Part shown: in pieces, positions 1-11,600 of the stretch
How the letters are laid out: the number at the start of each line of letters is the position of its first letter
Position numbering within the stretch: position 1 is the stretch's first letter
NCBI GenBank assembly: GCA_033782935.1
Contig: JAWQEG010004833.1
Coordinates: 33,501-97,500, forward strand
DNA: 64,000 nucleotides
Direction of reading: 5' to 3'
From: Petrolisthes cinctipes
Lineage: Eukaryota; Arthropoda; Malacostraca; Decapoda; Porcellanidae
Translations under genes and position numbers: made by a program
Notes under the pieces: generated by a model
Told to the model about the DNA's origin: nothing
Databases searched by the model: none
What the model saw: the letters and a program-made list of their open reading frames with translations, nothing else

Positions 1-1811
1 GGGATTACCACAGCAGCGCTAACCATGTCTACTGCTGGGGAAAAATGACCACGGACTAGACTTAACACTTCACTCTGTTCTGAGGTGATGTTACAACAGC
101 CTGCCCCAAATGTGGTAACAATGGAAGTACACCCCTGTTGGGTGGTGTAATATTCCTTAAGCATATTAATATGGAACCGCTTGGCTTCACCTTTGATTTT
201 AACTATGTAGTTAAGGTCATTCACCTTCTTGACTACTTCAAAGGGACCCTTCCACTGAGCCAACAACTTATTATGTGCTGTTGGTAACAGAACGAGACAC
301 TTCCCCCCTACCTGTAGCGTTCGGAGCTTAGTTTTCCTATCATAGTAGGACTTCTGAATCTCCTTTGCTTTAGATAACTCCTGCTTTGCAATCTCGCAGG
401 TTTGCTGTAATCGTTCTGCCAAATCAATTACATAAGAATAAGTGGTTTTCACCACGGGATCCGATTCCTCATCGTCCCAAAGTTCACGTAGAACCTGAAG
501 TGGTCCTCGAGCAGGTTTACCATACACTAACTCGAATGGACTAAATTGCAACGATGCCTGAGGTGCTTCGCGATACGCGAACAGTAGTGGCGAGATATAC
601 CTGGACCACTCCCTAGGTTGTTCTACAGCCATCCTCCTCAACATTTTCTTGAGAGTACCATTAAACCTCTCACACAACCCATTACACATTGGATGATAAG
701 GTGTTGTCCTCAACCCTTTAACTGAGAGTAATCTCCACAATTCCTCCATCATCGCGGAGGTAAATTGACTGCCTCGATCGGACAATACCTGCTTTGGTAT
801 GCCGACACGACAGAATATATCCAACAAGGCTTCAGCCACTGTAGTGGCTTCAATATCACGCAGAGGCACTGCTTCAGGCCATCTGGTCGCGAAATCCACA
901 CAGGTAAGAATATACTTGGCACCGTCCGTAGCCCTCGGAATAATCGGTCCAACAATATCAACCGCTACTCTCTCAAATGATTCTGAGATTAGCGGTAGTG
1001 GTTTGAGAGGTGCGGGCTTCACCCGACCCCTGTCACACGTTTTCTGACAAACGTCACATGACCTCAACAATCTCCCTATCTCTCTCCCCATACCTGGCCA
1101 ATAGAAATGAGACTGAATCCTATCAATTGTTTTCCTCATCCCCATATGACCCCCTAATATAGAATGATGACCCAGGTTGAACACAGCCTGTCGGTATTTC
1201 TCTGGTACGAGAAACTGAACCCTCTCTTCCCCATCGGGGTTTACTGTACGTCGGTAAAACCTGTTTCTCCTCCTGACGTAACTGGTTACAATACCATGTC
1301 GATCTCTACTGTCACCCTCAAGTGCCTGCTTGCGAACCAGTGCCAATGAAGGGTCACTTGCTTGCTCTGCAATTACATCCTCGCAATTGACGAGGTCGGC
1401 GGCAGTTGTCACTTGAAGTGGAACAACCGTTTTCTTTGCATGCGCCATACCCCTGGTTACAGCAGCTGCACCAGTCTGTGTGGAAATTTCCACTGAACAC
1501 GCATTCTTAACCCCTGGTATATTTCCTATTACCAAATCTGACACAGGATTTTGCATGACTGCTGCAATTACCTGGCCTGTATAGAATGGACTCTCCACTG
1601 CAACTTTAGCAAGAGGATAGAGCCTCCTGGTACCATCAATCATAGTGATAGTTACCTGCTCCCCTGTAAAATCATTAGAAGCAACTAAACCATCAGCGAC
1701 ACAACACCCCGATGACCCATTATCTCGAAAGACTTCAACAGATATCCCGTTAACCATTCCAGGACAAATATGGAAACCAGACTTACCTTTCGAGACTCCT
1801 GTCGCGTTTAG
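1..1811 (-). CDS. pol: Pol, N-terminal part: aspartic protease followed by integrase (partial)
   Basis: The frame is the same as gag and has no stop from 1811 to base 1; I read it codon by codon from about 900 down. A protease-like active site appears as DNGSS near 1715-1735, a variant of the usual DTGS. The integrase follows with a zinc-binding HHCC ending in CDVCQKT (around 1050-1180), then catalytic Asp in VDFATRWPEA (around 896), Asp in LSDRGSQF (around 777) and Glu in GLCERFNGTLK (around 672), so the DDE triad is intact. A GPF-type module (WKGPFEVVKKV) lies near 240. The product would process Gag-Pol and insert the cDNA copy. RT and RNase H are not in the window. Confidence 0.85.
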
Positions 1812-1814
1812 TCA
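1809..1814 (-). promoter_or_regulatory. Gag-pol boundary: TGA followed by CTA, candidate stop-codon readthrough site
   Basis: Gag ends with TGA at 1814-1812 and the next codon is CTA. Gag and pol share one reading frame across this stop, so no frameshift is needed. UGA-CUA is a known leaky stop context in several viral and cellular genes, so readthrough could set the Gag to Gag-Pol ratio. Alternatively the TGA is a point mutation; other copies would tell. Confidence 0.5.
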
Positions 1815-2939
1815 CAATTGATGAGGTTCGTGAACCGACTGAGGCACTCGTGGTTCTACACTAGGTTGAACCGCCACAGGTGAATACTGTGGTTCACCCT
1901 GTGTTGCAGCTGCCGATCGCTGATAATAACCTTTATTTCCACCGTGGTTATTACTATTTTTCCAGTTACTTTTTCCTTGGTAACGGTACTGATTGGACTG
2001 CTGCGAATAGTGATTATTATTACCTTGTTTCTGGGTATGATTAAAATGAGGTTTAGGTTGCAGACGAACAATTTGACTCTGCTGCTGTGACTGATTTTTA
2101 CTCGACTGGTTATATGAAACAGCAGAGTTCTGAGAAGGCTTATTCGACTGATTAATTTTCTTATTATACTGAATCCGCGTATGGTAACCATACGCGGTAA
2201 AATGAGCGTCGGACATATCCACCATCGTTTGCAACGTTTTCACCTTGTTGGTTTTCAGCTGAGCCGACAATTCTGGAGGGCAAGACTTCTCCAGCTGTGT
2301 ACGCAGCAACAAGTCTTTTACCCCCTCCAAAGTCTTAGGTGTTTCGGCCTTATCTAACCACTGATCCAGGTAACTGGTCAGACGTGCACTAAACTGTGCA
2401 ACAGTCTCCTTATCCTGTAAGGATGCACGCCAGAACTGATTCCTAGCGTCATCGACCGTCAACCCATACGCCTGTAATAAAGCCTTTTTCATGTTCTCAT
2501 AGTCTCTGGCGGTACTGTCGAGTCGGTGGAGAATACTAAGTGCTTTTCCATCGAATAAATTAATAAACTCGAGCTTCTTTATATCATCATCTAATCTATA
2601 AGTGTCTGCAACCATTTCGAATCGCTCAATAAACGGCTCGATATCGTCTCCCTCTACGTATTTTGACAGTTGTAACCTTGGGGTCACGGTGGTTGAGCTT
2701 GCGACATTACTTCCACTCGCACTTTGACTTTCACTCGCACGTACTTGCAGTTCCAATACTTCCTTTTCATGTTCCCATTTCAATTTTTCTTGCTCTCTCT
2801 GTTCCCTTTCATTTTCTCTTATGGCCGCCCTTTCAAGCCTTTCTTCTTCTTGGCGGCCCCTCACGTATACTTGAAGTTCGGCCTTATCTTCAATTCCCAA
2901 TAGTTGAGCCTCTCCCAATAATTCTTGTACGGTAGACAT
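1812..2939 (-). CDS. gag: Gag capsid-like protein of the Gmr1-like element (375 aa)
   Basis: The 375-residue intact frame begins with a charged helical segment (residues 1-75, rich in E, R and K, likely coiled coil). A capsid-like region follows (about 90-250) with motifs seen in Gypsy gag proteins, such as DIEPFIERFEMVADTY and RASLQDKETVAQFSARL. The tail (260-375) is rich in Asn, Gln and Ser with no clear CCHC zinc knuckle. The product should assemble the cytoplasmic particle that packages the element RNA. The start at 2939 is the first ATG after the primer-binding site, leaving about 105 bases of leader. Pol follows in the same frame after TGA. The family call rests on recognised motifs and context only. 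Confidence 0.8.
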   Translation of the reverse strand: MSTVQELLGEAQLLGIEDKAELQVYVRGRQEEERLERAAIRENEREQREQEKLKWEHEKEVLELQVRASESQSASGSNVASSTTVTPRLQLSKYVEGDDIEPFIERFEMVADTYRLDDDIKKLEFINLFDGKALSILHRLDSTARDYENMKKALLQAYGLTVDDARNQFWRASLQDKETVAQFSARLTSYLDQWLDKAETPKTLEGVKDLLLRTQLEKSCPPELSAQLKTNKVKTLQTMVDMSDAHFTAYGYHTRIQYNKKINQSNKPSQNSAVSYNQSSKNQSQQQSQIVRLQPKPHFNHTQKQGNNNHYSQQSNQYRYQGKSNWKNSNNHGGNKGYYQRSAAATQGEPQYSPVAVQPSVEPRVPQSVHEPHQL

Positions 2940-3045
2940 TTTTAATTTATTTTCTATCGTTTCTGTTGCCTTAATTTCTGGACAGTTATGACTATCTACT
3001 TGTGAAAGTGTGCGCGTGTGTGACTGGAGTTACTACAACGAATCA

Positions 3046-3065
3046 GGCCCCACGTTTGGGCGCCA
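3046..3065 (-). other. Primer-binding site, tRNA-Lys-type
   Basis: On the minus strand the 20 bases starting TGGCGCCC lie 4 bases inside the LTR end. They match the complement of the 3' end of arthropod tRNA-Lys(CTT), except for one extra A in the CCCAAACG stretch. This is where minus-strand DNA synthesis would start, and it fixes the inner end of the 5' LTR. Confidence 0.7.
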
Positions 3066-3069
3066 AATA

Positions 3070-4277
3070 TGTGACGGTGATGTGAGAATGATAGATAATG
3101 TAATTTATAATATGACAATTACAACTTACCTTGCCCGGTTAATTTATGATCTCGTTGGTTGGCTGCAGCGAAGAACAAAAAGTCGGGGATTAATTCCCCG
3201 TTTTAGGCCTCAAGCACCATGCACATAATAATAATTTATGTTAAGGGGGTTCTTCCCGATATATATGTATTTATATAGATAACAAATCTACTGGTGCATT
3301 TAAACAACCAATTGCAATTTTCTATATTTATTCAACTCCAGTATGCCAACATGAATAATTTAATTTCACACACACACACACGCTCACACTCACGTAACGC
3401 TAACTAGCTACTCGCTCTCGCTACCTCTCACTCTCGCTCGCGTGACGATAGTCTAGCTTACGTTAACACTGTAGTAATTCTATCAATTGTTACACAAGTT
3501 GGAATATTTTTCTAATGTCTCACACTTAGAGTCTCACAACACACTCGTAATTTTCTTCAAAGATCCAGCTCCCCCCTCACCTAATTCAATTACTGAACCA
3601 GCGTCAATGCAACTAGTCAGTATACAACTGTAAAGCCTTGTGAATCGCGTAATATACAACGAATTCGGCGTTTACGTTGATCACTCCCCACTGCACACGT
3701 GGAGGATTGATCTAGGTAAGGGAAGCTGACGATACGAGTGTGTTCCCTTCGAGTGTGTCCTGTTCCAACTGACCCCAATTCTTCCTCTTGACTGGAGGCT
3801 GAAATTTCAAAATTTCTACTGACTCCTCCTCCTATCTTTGTTCGTTTTTCCTAACTGGCTACGATTTACATTGTACCCACTTATTCCTGAGTTATACATG
3901 CAATTGCAATTTACCTATGGCGTGCTAATAATTCCCGATAATTCCCCTCCACTTCACGATCATTTACAATACCATAAGTTACCCAGGTAGCATAATTATT
4001 AATACAAATTGTAATTAATGTACGAACACCTATATGACTGAATGTGGCAAATTCAGTTGAACCATGACCTTTTTGACCCTTTCTAAATTTGGCTACTAAT
4101 CCGGTACCTGCGGATTAACTAGCTGCACCCCCAACTTAACCCACTCCTGTCTCCTTTGTCTCATGAATGGAATATTCCAGAACCTTCTCTAGAACATTCT
4201 ATATTGACACCAGTATGGAATTTTCCAACTCTCTGTAATTCAAATTACGTCACGAGTATTATGTCTGACTCGTGACA
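3070..4277 (-). repeat. 5' LTR of the Gmr1-like element (about 1.2 kb)
   Basis: The minus-strand sequence runs from TGTCACGAG at about 4277 (or two bases further out) to CCGTCACA at 3070, giving canonical TG...CA ends next to the primer-binding site. It holds no long ORF. A CA/CTC-rich stretch at 3366-3440 is low complexity. The outer boundary is inferred from where the neighbouring pol frame breaks; the matching 3' LTR would lie left of the window. Confidence 0.6.
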
Positions 4278-6266
4278 CACGGATTCCAGGGTGTGAGAGG
4301 TCATGTAACTTCTTGAAGAGCTGGTGTCGATGTTTCTCTGGTATGTATGGACGGAGAGTGTCGGTGGAGGTGTCAGCGTACAGTGTGACCTGGGTGTCTG
4401 GAAGTGTAATCTTCTTCATCTGTAGTGCAGGGTTATCCAACAGTCGCTGTAGCTCAGCGTCACCGACTTGATCAGCAGCAATGGTGGCATAGTCGATGGG
4501 AGAAGATTTTACAGTACTGATGTTTCGAGAGAGGGCATCAGCTGGGGCATTGTCGGCACCTTTGACGTATCGTATATCCGTGGTAAACTGGGCAATGTAG
4601 TCCATGTGGCGCATTTGTCGTGGGGTGTAAGATTCCTTATTTCTGAGGAATGCTGTAGTGAGTGGCTTGTGGTCAGTGTAGATGTGGAAACTGCGTCCCT
4701 CGATGAAGTAGCGAAAACGCTTGACAGCTTTGAAGATGGCAAGTAGCTCCCTGTCATAGGCGCTATACTTCGACTCCGCCGAGGTGAGTTTCTTGGAAAA
4801 GAAGGCAATTGGCTTCCAGTATGTACCGACACGCTGTTGTAGGACGGCACCAACACCAATGTTTGAGGCGTCTGTAGCAATTGAAGTTTCTGCGTCTGGT
4901 GCAGGGAAAGAGAGCGTGGCAGCATCGCTGAGGGCCTGTTTTGTTGAGAGGAAGGCCGCTTCCGCTTCTTCTGTCCAGACGAGGGTAACAGATTGACCTC
5001 TCTTGCAAGGTTTAATCATGGCATACAATGGTCGTAGCAGGAGTGAGCAGTGTGGAATGAAGCGGTTATAGTAATTAACCATCCCAAGGAACTCCTTGAG
5101 CTGGCGTTGGGTAGATGGCCTGGGAAACTGCTGGATGGACTCGCACTTTGAGGGAAGTGGAGCAATGCCTGCTGGAGAGACTGTGTGACCTAGGAACTCA
5201 AGGGATGTCACACCGAGTTCAGACTTGTCTGTGTTGATTTGGATGCCATAATCTTGCAGTCTCTGGAGGACTTGGCGGAGGTGTTGCTTGTGGCTGGCTT
5301 CATCAGGACTAGCAATGAGAAGGTCATCTATGTAGGCAAATCAGTAGGGTAGACCTCGAAGGACCTCATCTATGAAACGTTGAAACGTTTGTGCCACGTT
5401 CCGCAATCCAAAGGGCATCCGGACGTATTCAAACATGCCAAAAGTGTGATAATGGCCGTCTTCGGGATGTCAGTGGGATGGACTGGAATCTGATGAAATG
5501 CTTTGACGAGGTCGATCCGAGAGAAGATAGTGGAACCTGAGAGTTGGGAAGTGAACTCTTGAATGTTGGGCACAGGATATCTATCTTCCACGGTGCGTGA
5601 ATTGAGGGCACGGTAGTCACCACAAGGTCGTATGTCTCCGGTCTTCTTAGGAACAATGTGAAGAGCCGACGACCAGTTGCTGCTGCTGGGCCGTATAATG
5701 CCTTTACTCATCAGAGATTCGAACTCGGCTTTGGCTTTCTTATAACGCTCAGGGGCTAAGCGTCGAGCCTTGGTATGCTCTGGGGGTCCGGTAGTCTCTA
5801 TATGATGAGTCACGTGATGCTTGGCAGGTATGCTGGATGAGTAGGGTTGAGTCAGCATAGGGAATGACTTGAGGAGGTCAGCAAACTTGTGGTCATGGTT
5901 GATAGCAGACAGGTGTGTGCTGTCACCAGGTGCTGGCTGTGCATTTGTAAAGATATCTGTGAGTGGGTCGACCAATTTTTGTCCTCTTACATCTACCATC
6001 AGGTTGAAGTGACTGAGAAAATCAGCACCAAGGATGGCTTGTGACACTGCTCCTACGTAGAATGTCCATTGAAAAGAGCGGCGAAGGTTCAGATCCAGAT
6101 GCACTGTTTGTCGCGAGTATACAGGTATCTTGGTACCATTAGCAGCATAGAGATGCAGAGAAGGAGGTAGCGACCGCTGGCTGGCTGTAGCAGGGAGGAC
6201 ACTTACGTCGGCACCGGTGTCTACCAGGAACTTGGTATGGGACCGGCGATCAAAGATGTGGAGCAA
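4278..6266 (-). pseudogene. pol: Gypsy pol: protease-RT-RNase H-integrase start, broken
   Basis: Protease shows [13 protein letters not shown] near residue 15. RT follows with [24 protein letters not shown] and, after the breaks, YIDDLLIA. RNase H shows ATDASNIGVGAVLQQ and YTDHKPLT, ending ADALSR, and the integrase begins with LSHPGIR. Three lesions are visible: a one-base loss near 5440 just after TAIIT shifts the frame, an in-frame TGA lies at 5343-5341 just before the YIDD motif, and the frame ends at the LTR boundary at 4277. The two large intact pieces are 6266-5370 and 5211-4240. The copy cannot make a full polymerase. Confidence 0.85.
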
Positions 6267-6298
6267 CGTAGACTGAGTATGGCAAACATTATGCTGCG

Positions 6299-7114
6299 TT
6301 AATGTTCGCCGTTGTTGTTTGACGCCATGTAGCTGCAGGGCTTTTCACACTTGAGAGCCTTATCCCTAAACCTGCGATGGTAGTAGCAGAAGTTTGAAGT
6401 GCTCCTTGAACGTGACCGCTGGTGTTGGCGGTTTGGCGTCGAGGGTCGGGAACTTGGGTGGTTGTTGATTTGTTTCTTCAGGTTGCTGACTTCCATTGTA
6501 AGCTGGGAAATTAGATTTGCGAGCTGGGCAATTTGGGAATTTTCTTGTGTCGTGATGGAGGAGATTGGTGATGCTGGTACAGGTGGAAGAGTTGCCATGT
6601 AGTCATCTGCAAGATTGGCAAGCTCATCTGGCGGCAGCTTGCCTTTCACACTGATGAGAGCACGTTGAATGTCAGGTGGCAGGTGTTGATAGAACAGTTG
6701 TTTGAAAAGATCTTTATCAAAGGCCTGGTACTTGTCACCAAGCAGTGTTTTCATACGACGTAGTAAGTCTGTAGGTTTCTCTCCACCAAGTTCTTCTCTT
6801 GATAGCAACTCGCGGTGACGAGCAGCCACTGATGATTGTAGGCGATTTAAAATTGCTGCCTTAAGATCCTCATAGGGCGTAGCAGAGGTTGAGGCTGAAG
6901 TAATGACATCAGATACTTGAGTGAGAACTTCAGGTGGTAGCAGACTTGCAGCATGTGAGAATTTAGTGAGGCTTCTCGTGATATTAGAAGCAGCAAAACC
7001 ACACTCCAGTATTGAGAACCATATGGTGGGGTCTTGGTTGCAGAAAGCAGGGGCTCTCATGGCTACTGCAGTGGCAGTGTGGTTGCCTGAGTTTGAGAGA
7101 TCCTCAGTAGACAT
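6299..7114 (-). CDS. gag: Gypsy gag with C-terminal zinc-knuckle-like motif (271 aa)
   Basis: This intact 271-residue frame starts [10 protein letters not shown]. Residues about 20-180 are capsid-like ([30 protein letters not shown]) as in many arthropod Gypsy elements. A short coiled-coil-like stretch ([19 protein letters not shown]) and an Arg/Ser-rich linker come before [19 protein letters not shown], a Cys/His cluster that resembles a CCHC knuckle and would bind element RNA. Pol lies downstream in another frame, so it was probably made by frameshifting. Gag is intact here although pol is dead. Confidence 0.8.
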   Translation of the reverse strand: MSTEDLSNSGNHTATAVAMRAPAFCNQDPTIWFSILECGFAASNITRSLTKFSHAASLLPPEVLTQVSDVITSASTSATPYEDLKAAILNRLQSSVAARHRELLSREELGGEKPTDLLRRMKTLLGDKYQAFDKDLFKQLFYQHLPPDIQRALISVKGKLPPDELANLADDYMATLPPVPASPISSITTQENSQIAQLANLISQLTMEVSNLKKQINNHPSSRPSTPNRQHQRSRSRSTSNFCYYHRRFRDKALKCEKPCSYMASNNNGEH

Positions 7115-7258
7115 ACTGGTCAGTGAACTCAGGGTGTAAATGCTGACGAGGGTTACCTGATATCACGGCAGCTGCGTTAGTCAGGTTATATCAGTATGCT
7201 GCTGAATACACTGGCACTGTAATTCACACACAAGGCACTAATAATAAAGGACAATACA

Positions 7259-7418
7259 CGTCCAGAGTGAAACACTGTAATCCAGGGTGAGGCACTGTAA
7301 TCCAAGGTGAAGCACTGTAATCCAAGGCGAAGCACTGTAATCCAAGGCGAAGCACTGTAATCCAAGGTGAAGCACTGTAATCCAAGGTGAAGCACTGTAA
7401 TCCAAGGTGAAGCACTGT
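7259..7418. repeat. 20 bp tandem repeat, about 8 units
   Basis: The unit AATCCAAGGTGAAGCACTGT is repeated with small changes (GGTGA/GGCGA). It lies upstream of the older Gypsy gag and is probably part of that element's LTR or leader. It makes spurious open frames on the minus strand. Confidence 0.85.
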
Positions 7419-7775
7419 TGCTGGTAGCTAGACTGCCGCGAGTACCAGTGGTGTATAGGTGTTGGATGGCAGGCAGCAACGGCGTAGTTGGAGGCTTACA
7501 GATGGCTGCTGTGGACTGGTGATGCCTCAGGGTTCGCAGCGATAATGTAGATAGGATGGACAGTGGCACTGTGGCAGGAGCAACAGCTGCACAGGAGAGG
7601 TAGCAACTCAAGTCACCTCTTGATGGTGACTGCAGGGCAAAGGCGTTCTTGTAGACTATTGGAGGGTAGCGGCAGCACTCCAGGTCACTACTTGATAGTG
7701 ACTGCAGGGCAAAGGCGTTCTTGTAGACTGCAGCTTGATCCACTCTTGTTGGCGATCGCGGCAGCTGCACTCTCC

Positions 7776-8168
7776 AGGGGTCACCACTTGTTGGTGATTG
7801 CTGCAGCTGCTCTCTCCGGGGGTCACCACTTGTTGGTGACAGCTGCACTCTCCGGGGGTCACCACTTGTTGGTGACAGCTGCACTCTCCGGGGGTCACCA
7901 CTTGTTGGTGACGGCTGCACTCTCCGGGGGTCACCACTTGTTGGTGACGGCTGCAATCTCCAGGGGTCACCACTTGTTGGTGATTGCTGCAGCTGCTCTC
8001 TTCGGGGGTCACCACTTGTTGGTGACAGCTGCAATCTCCGGGGGTCACCACTTGTTGGTGACGGCTGCAATCTCCGGGGGTCACCACTTGTTGGTGACGG
8101 CTGCAATCTCCGGGGGTCACCACTTGTTGGTGACGGCTGCAATCTCCGGGGGTCACCACTTGTTGGTG
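7776..8168. repeat. 36 bp tandem repeat (11 cores)
   Basis: The core TCACCACTTGTTGGTG occurs 11 times between 7780 and 8167, mostly 36 bases apart with some 41-45 base units. Because 36 is a multiple of three, the array keeps several frames open on both strands; those ORFs are repeat artefacts. It probably belongs to the 5' region of the older Gypsy element. Confidence 0.9.
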
Positions 8169-8270
8169 GGTGGTGTAGCCACCAACTATAAGTTGTGCTG
8201 CTACCTAAAGAAGGCTCCTGTGTAAGGGTCACTGTCAGGGTTTCTCCACTACACTTCTCAGCCTCAGGAG

Positions 8271-8328
8271 CTAGTGTCTATAACTCTCTTTAAGAAGTGT
8301 TAGTGTCTATAACTCTCTTTAAGAAGTG
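8271..8328. repeat. 29 bp tandem duplication
   Basis: The segment starting AGTGTCTATAACTCTC is present twice back to back, near the presumed upstream border of the older Gypsy element. Nothing else is recognisable from here to about 8640. Confidence 0.8.
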
Positions 8329-8639
8329 CTCAAGGAAGAGAGAGATGCGGTGAATAGTTCCTTATGATTTAATGTCAAAAAAAGTTAACACTATATACAA
8401 TTCTCTGTGTACCTGACGTTAACAAAGCTAAGAGTATTTGGTTATGGTATTAAATGTATAATACATATGTTGTATACATGAAATTTTGCAAGAGTATGCA
8501 GACAATGAGATTACACAAAATGGCAAAGAGAATATGCTGAAAGAAATTGCATAGGCTATCTGCATGAAGGAATGTAATGGTAAATGAATCACAATACAGG
8601 GCTGGTAGATAATTAGAGAATGGTTACACACTCAATCAA

Positions 8640-11600
8640 AGAAAATCGACCTATTTTATGGTACACTACACAGAAACCAGTGCACATCTCAAATCCCTTC
8701 TCCCCCATCACGACACCATCACAGAAATTCAGGCCATCAAAATACGCACCGGCAAAACAACAAGCACCACAATAGCCAACATATACATCCCCCCTCAAAC
8801 CAGCCCAACAGTTCCCCATAACTTCACCCCCCAACTCAAACAAATCACCAGCCAACCTAACCTCATCCTAGGTGGTGACTTCAACGCCAAGACATCGGCC
8901 TGGTATATCAACAACCCAGACACTAACAGAGGACTTGAAATCCTCTCCCAAACAGACAACCTCATCACACTAAACAACACACACCAACACACCCACATCC
9001 CTCATCAAGCCCTCTACCAACCAACATCACCTGACATCACCTTCTGCTCCCCCAACCTAGCACCCAGAACATCATGGAGGGTAGTCAACACACTCGGCTC
9101 TGACCACCTCCCAATCATCATCACAACTAAATCAAGAATCACCCCAGCTGGCCACAGACACACATACACTAACTACACCAAAGCCAACTGGGACATCTTC
9201 ACTACAGAAACAGAAGATCACCTTGAAAAACTGAACAATACACCCATCACAAACATCAACACTACCATACAAAAATTCAACACAATCATACAAACCGCAA
9301 ACAACAAACACATCCCTAGAGGCAACAGAAGAAAATACAACCCCAACTTTACAACAGAAATTCAGGGCCTCATCAGACAACGAGACACACTGAAACACTC
9401 ACCCCCAACTCCACTCACACATCACACAGTACACCAAATACAAACACTAAACACACAAATAAAAAACAAAATCAAAGAACAGAAAACACTAAATTGGCAA
9501 AGGTTTGTCAACACACTGGATCACAAAACAAACACCAGAAAACTTTACAAAACACTAAACAGCATCACACTATCCAACAACAACACTACACAATCACACG
9601 CAGCCATCACAACAACAAACATCATACCCTCAAACAAACAACAAGCAAACACCCTCATCCAGCACTTTTCCCACACCAGCCACCTTCACCCGCACCCTGA
9701 AGACCGACGAGTCATCAGACGCAGGAAATACTTCCCCACTGATTCAGTCCATACACCATTCACAAACCATCAAACAAACCACATCATCCACAACCTCAAA
9801 CACTCACCTGCCTGTGGCCCAGACAACATCAGTAACATTCACCTCAAACACCTCGGACCACAAGGCATACAAGCACTCACTAACATAGCAAACTACAGCT
9901 ACTCACACAACACAATACCCAACATCTGGAAACACGGAAACATCATCACTATCCCCAATCCCAACAAAAACCCCACACTACCCTCATCACACCGCCCCAT
10001 TACCCTCCTTTGCACCCCCTCCAAGGTTATTGAACGCCTCATCATCAGCCAAATCACACCACACATTCCCCTTGCATCCACACAACATGGTTTCAGACCG
10101 CTACACTCAACAAACACCCTTCTTACAGACCTCACACAAAGAATTTATGATGGCATCAACTCAGATAGACCCCCACACAGAACACTCCTAGTCACACTGG
10201 ACATTACTAAAGCATTTGATGCCATCCCCCGCCACAACCTCACAAACAAAATATACAACACAAATATGCACAATACAAAAAGATGGCTAACCAGCTTCTT
10301 AGGAGGAAGAATAGCCCATGTTACACATGCTGGTCAATCATCTAACATAAAAAGCTTCACCAACGGCGTCCCCCAAGGCTCAGTACTCTCACCCAACCTT
10401 TTCAACTTATACATGCACCACCTACTAACACCCCAGACACCACAAATACAAGTAGCCTCCTACGCAGACGACATAACACTCACATGTACACACAGAAATG
10501 CAGACACAGCCACTCACATCCTCCAACCCTACCTCAACACACTTAATGCCTGGTTCACCACAGACTTAAAATAGCACCCACCAAGTCAACAGCCACCCTT
10601 CTCATCAACTGGAACGCAGAACACCGCTACACACCACACCTCACCATAAACAACACACCTATACCACACACACACACACCCAAAATACTTGGCATAACAT
10701 ACAATACATCCATGACATTCAAACAACACATCACAACCATCAAAAACAAATGCATGCAAAGACTTACGGCCCTCAGATCACTTACCAGCACAACATTTGG
10801 ACACACCAAAGAAACCACAACCACAGTGTACAAACAATATATCCGATCAGTGATAGATTATGCAAGCCCCCCTTGGGCCTCAAACCTCACTGAGACTCAT
10901 CTCAACACCCTACAGACCATACAAAACAGAGCCCTACGAACAATCACAGGCTGCACAGCTACCACACCCACAGACCACTTACACCACGAAACCAAAATCC
11001 TCAAGATTAAGGACCACCTTGACATGAGAGGCACACAAACATTTGCTGCAGCCTCCAGAAATCTACACCACCCACTACACTACATGGCAAAACACCCAGA
11101 GATGCCAAGAAACATCAAAACAACCCCCAGTACACGATACCATACACAAATACTCTCATCTCTTACACCCTGCCCACCCCAAACCAGCCTCCCAAAACAC
11201 ATCCACAGTCAAATCACCCACCAATCCATCAAAAAACTTAAAAACAACACCCTGCTGCATGCACGACCCCCTGACATCCACCCATCAGAATCCTCCCTTC
11301 CCTGCGAAGACAGAGTCCACCTGGCCAGGTTGAGAAGCGGCCACCATCCGGCTCTTCTGACATATCAAAAGAAACTAGATAGAGCCATCATAGATACCTG
11401 CCCAGGATGCAACACAGCACCCCACTCTATTAAACACATTATGGAAGACTGCAACGAACACAACGACACTCGCCAACAACACAAGATACACTCACTGAGG
11501 GCACTGTGGGAAAGCCCGGTTCAAGCCATAACCTTCCTCAAGAGCTCGGGGCTGTTCGGCCAGACAGCTTGAGGAATTTCAACAACAACAACACCCAAAC
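8640..11600 (+). mobile_element. LINE-A: non-LTR retrotransposon with (CAA)n tail, 5'-truncated
   Basis: It holds endonuclease, reverse transcriptase and a C-terminal Cys/His motif, then a short 3' end (GGCCAGACAGCTTGAGGAAT) and a (CAA)n tail at 11579-11592. The frame begins inside the endonuclease, so the 5' end is lost. The same 3' end recurs at 12550-12650, 26049-26177, 59740-59780 and 62074-62277, which defines it as a dispersed family. Confidence 0.85.
8658..11572 (+). pseudogene. LINE-A endonuclease-reverse transcriptase, one frameshift
   Basis: The first piece (8658-10574, 638 codons) has an APE-type endonuclease part (GGDFNAKTSAW, SDHLPII) and RT motifs SPACGPDNIS, HRPITLLCTPSKVIER, TQHGFRPLHST, LDITKAFDAIP, GVPQGSVLSP and the catalytic YADDITL. 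It ends at TAG after TTDLK. The second piece (10575-11572, another frame) carries the RT thumb and a C-terminal Cys/His cluster ([18 protein letters not shown]). A single missing A in the AAAA run at 10569-10572 explains the shift, so the copy died recently. The Jockey/I-type superfamily fits; the clade is uncertain. Codons are strikingly C- and A-rich. Confidence 0.9.

Larger units (their letters stand above)
1..4277 (-). mobile_element. Ty3/Gypsy-superfamily LTR retrotransposon, Gmr1-like domain order, 3' part beyond window
   Basis: Read on the minus strand the order is LTR (4277-3070), primer-binding site (3065-3046), gag (2939-1812), in-frame TGA, then protease and integrase open to the window edge. 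No reverse transcriptase lies between protease and integrase: only about 120 residues separate the protease-like DNGSS and the integrase HHCC motif. Gypsy elements normally have RT-RNaseH before integrase; the Gmr1 group has the reverse, so RT-RNaseH is expected to lie left of base 1. The LTR outer end falls inside the pol of a second Gypsy element at 4278, so this is a nested insertion. The open frames suggest it is young. Confidence 0.75.
4278..8340 (-). mobile_element. Older Ty3/Gypsy element, 5' part, truncated by the Gmr1-like insertion
   Basis: Minus-strand order is a repeat-rich 5' region (about 8340-7130), gag (7114-6299), then protease, RT, RNase H and the start of integrase down to 4278. 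The integrase zinc-binding motif is cut right after HPGIRVSR, where the LTR of the other element begins. The remaining integrase should lie beyond the left edge, past the other LTR of the intruder. The 5' LTR borders are not clear. Confidence 0.7.

Noticed and set aside
7186..8232. 348-codon minus-strand and 220-codon plus-strand frames with SPTSGDPRR- or GGHHLLVTAA-type repeats
   Set aside because: They are read through the 36 bp and 20 bp tandem arrays, whose unit length keeps frames open; no domain or composition of a real protein.
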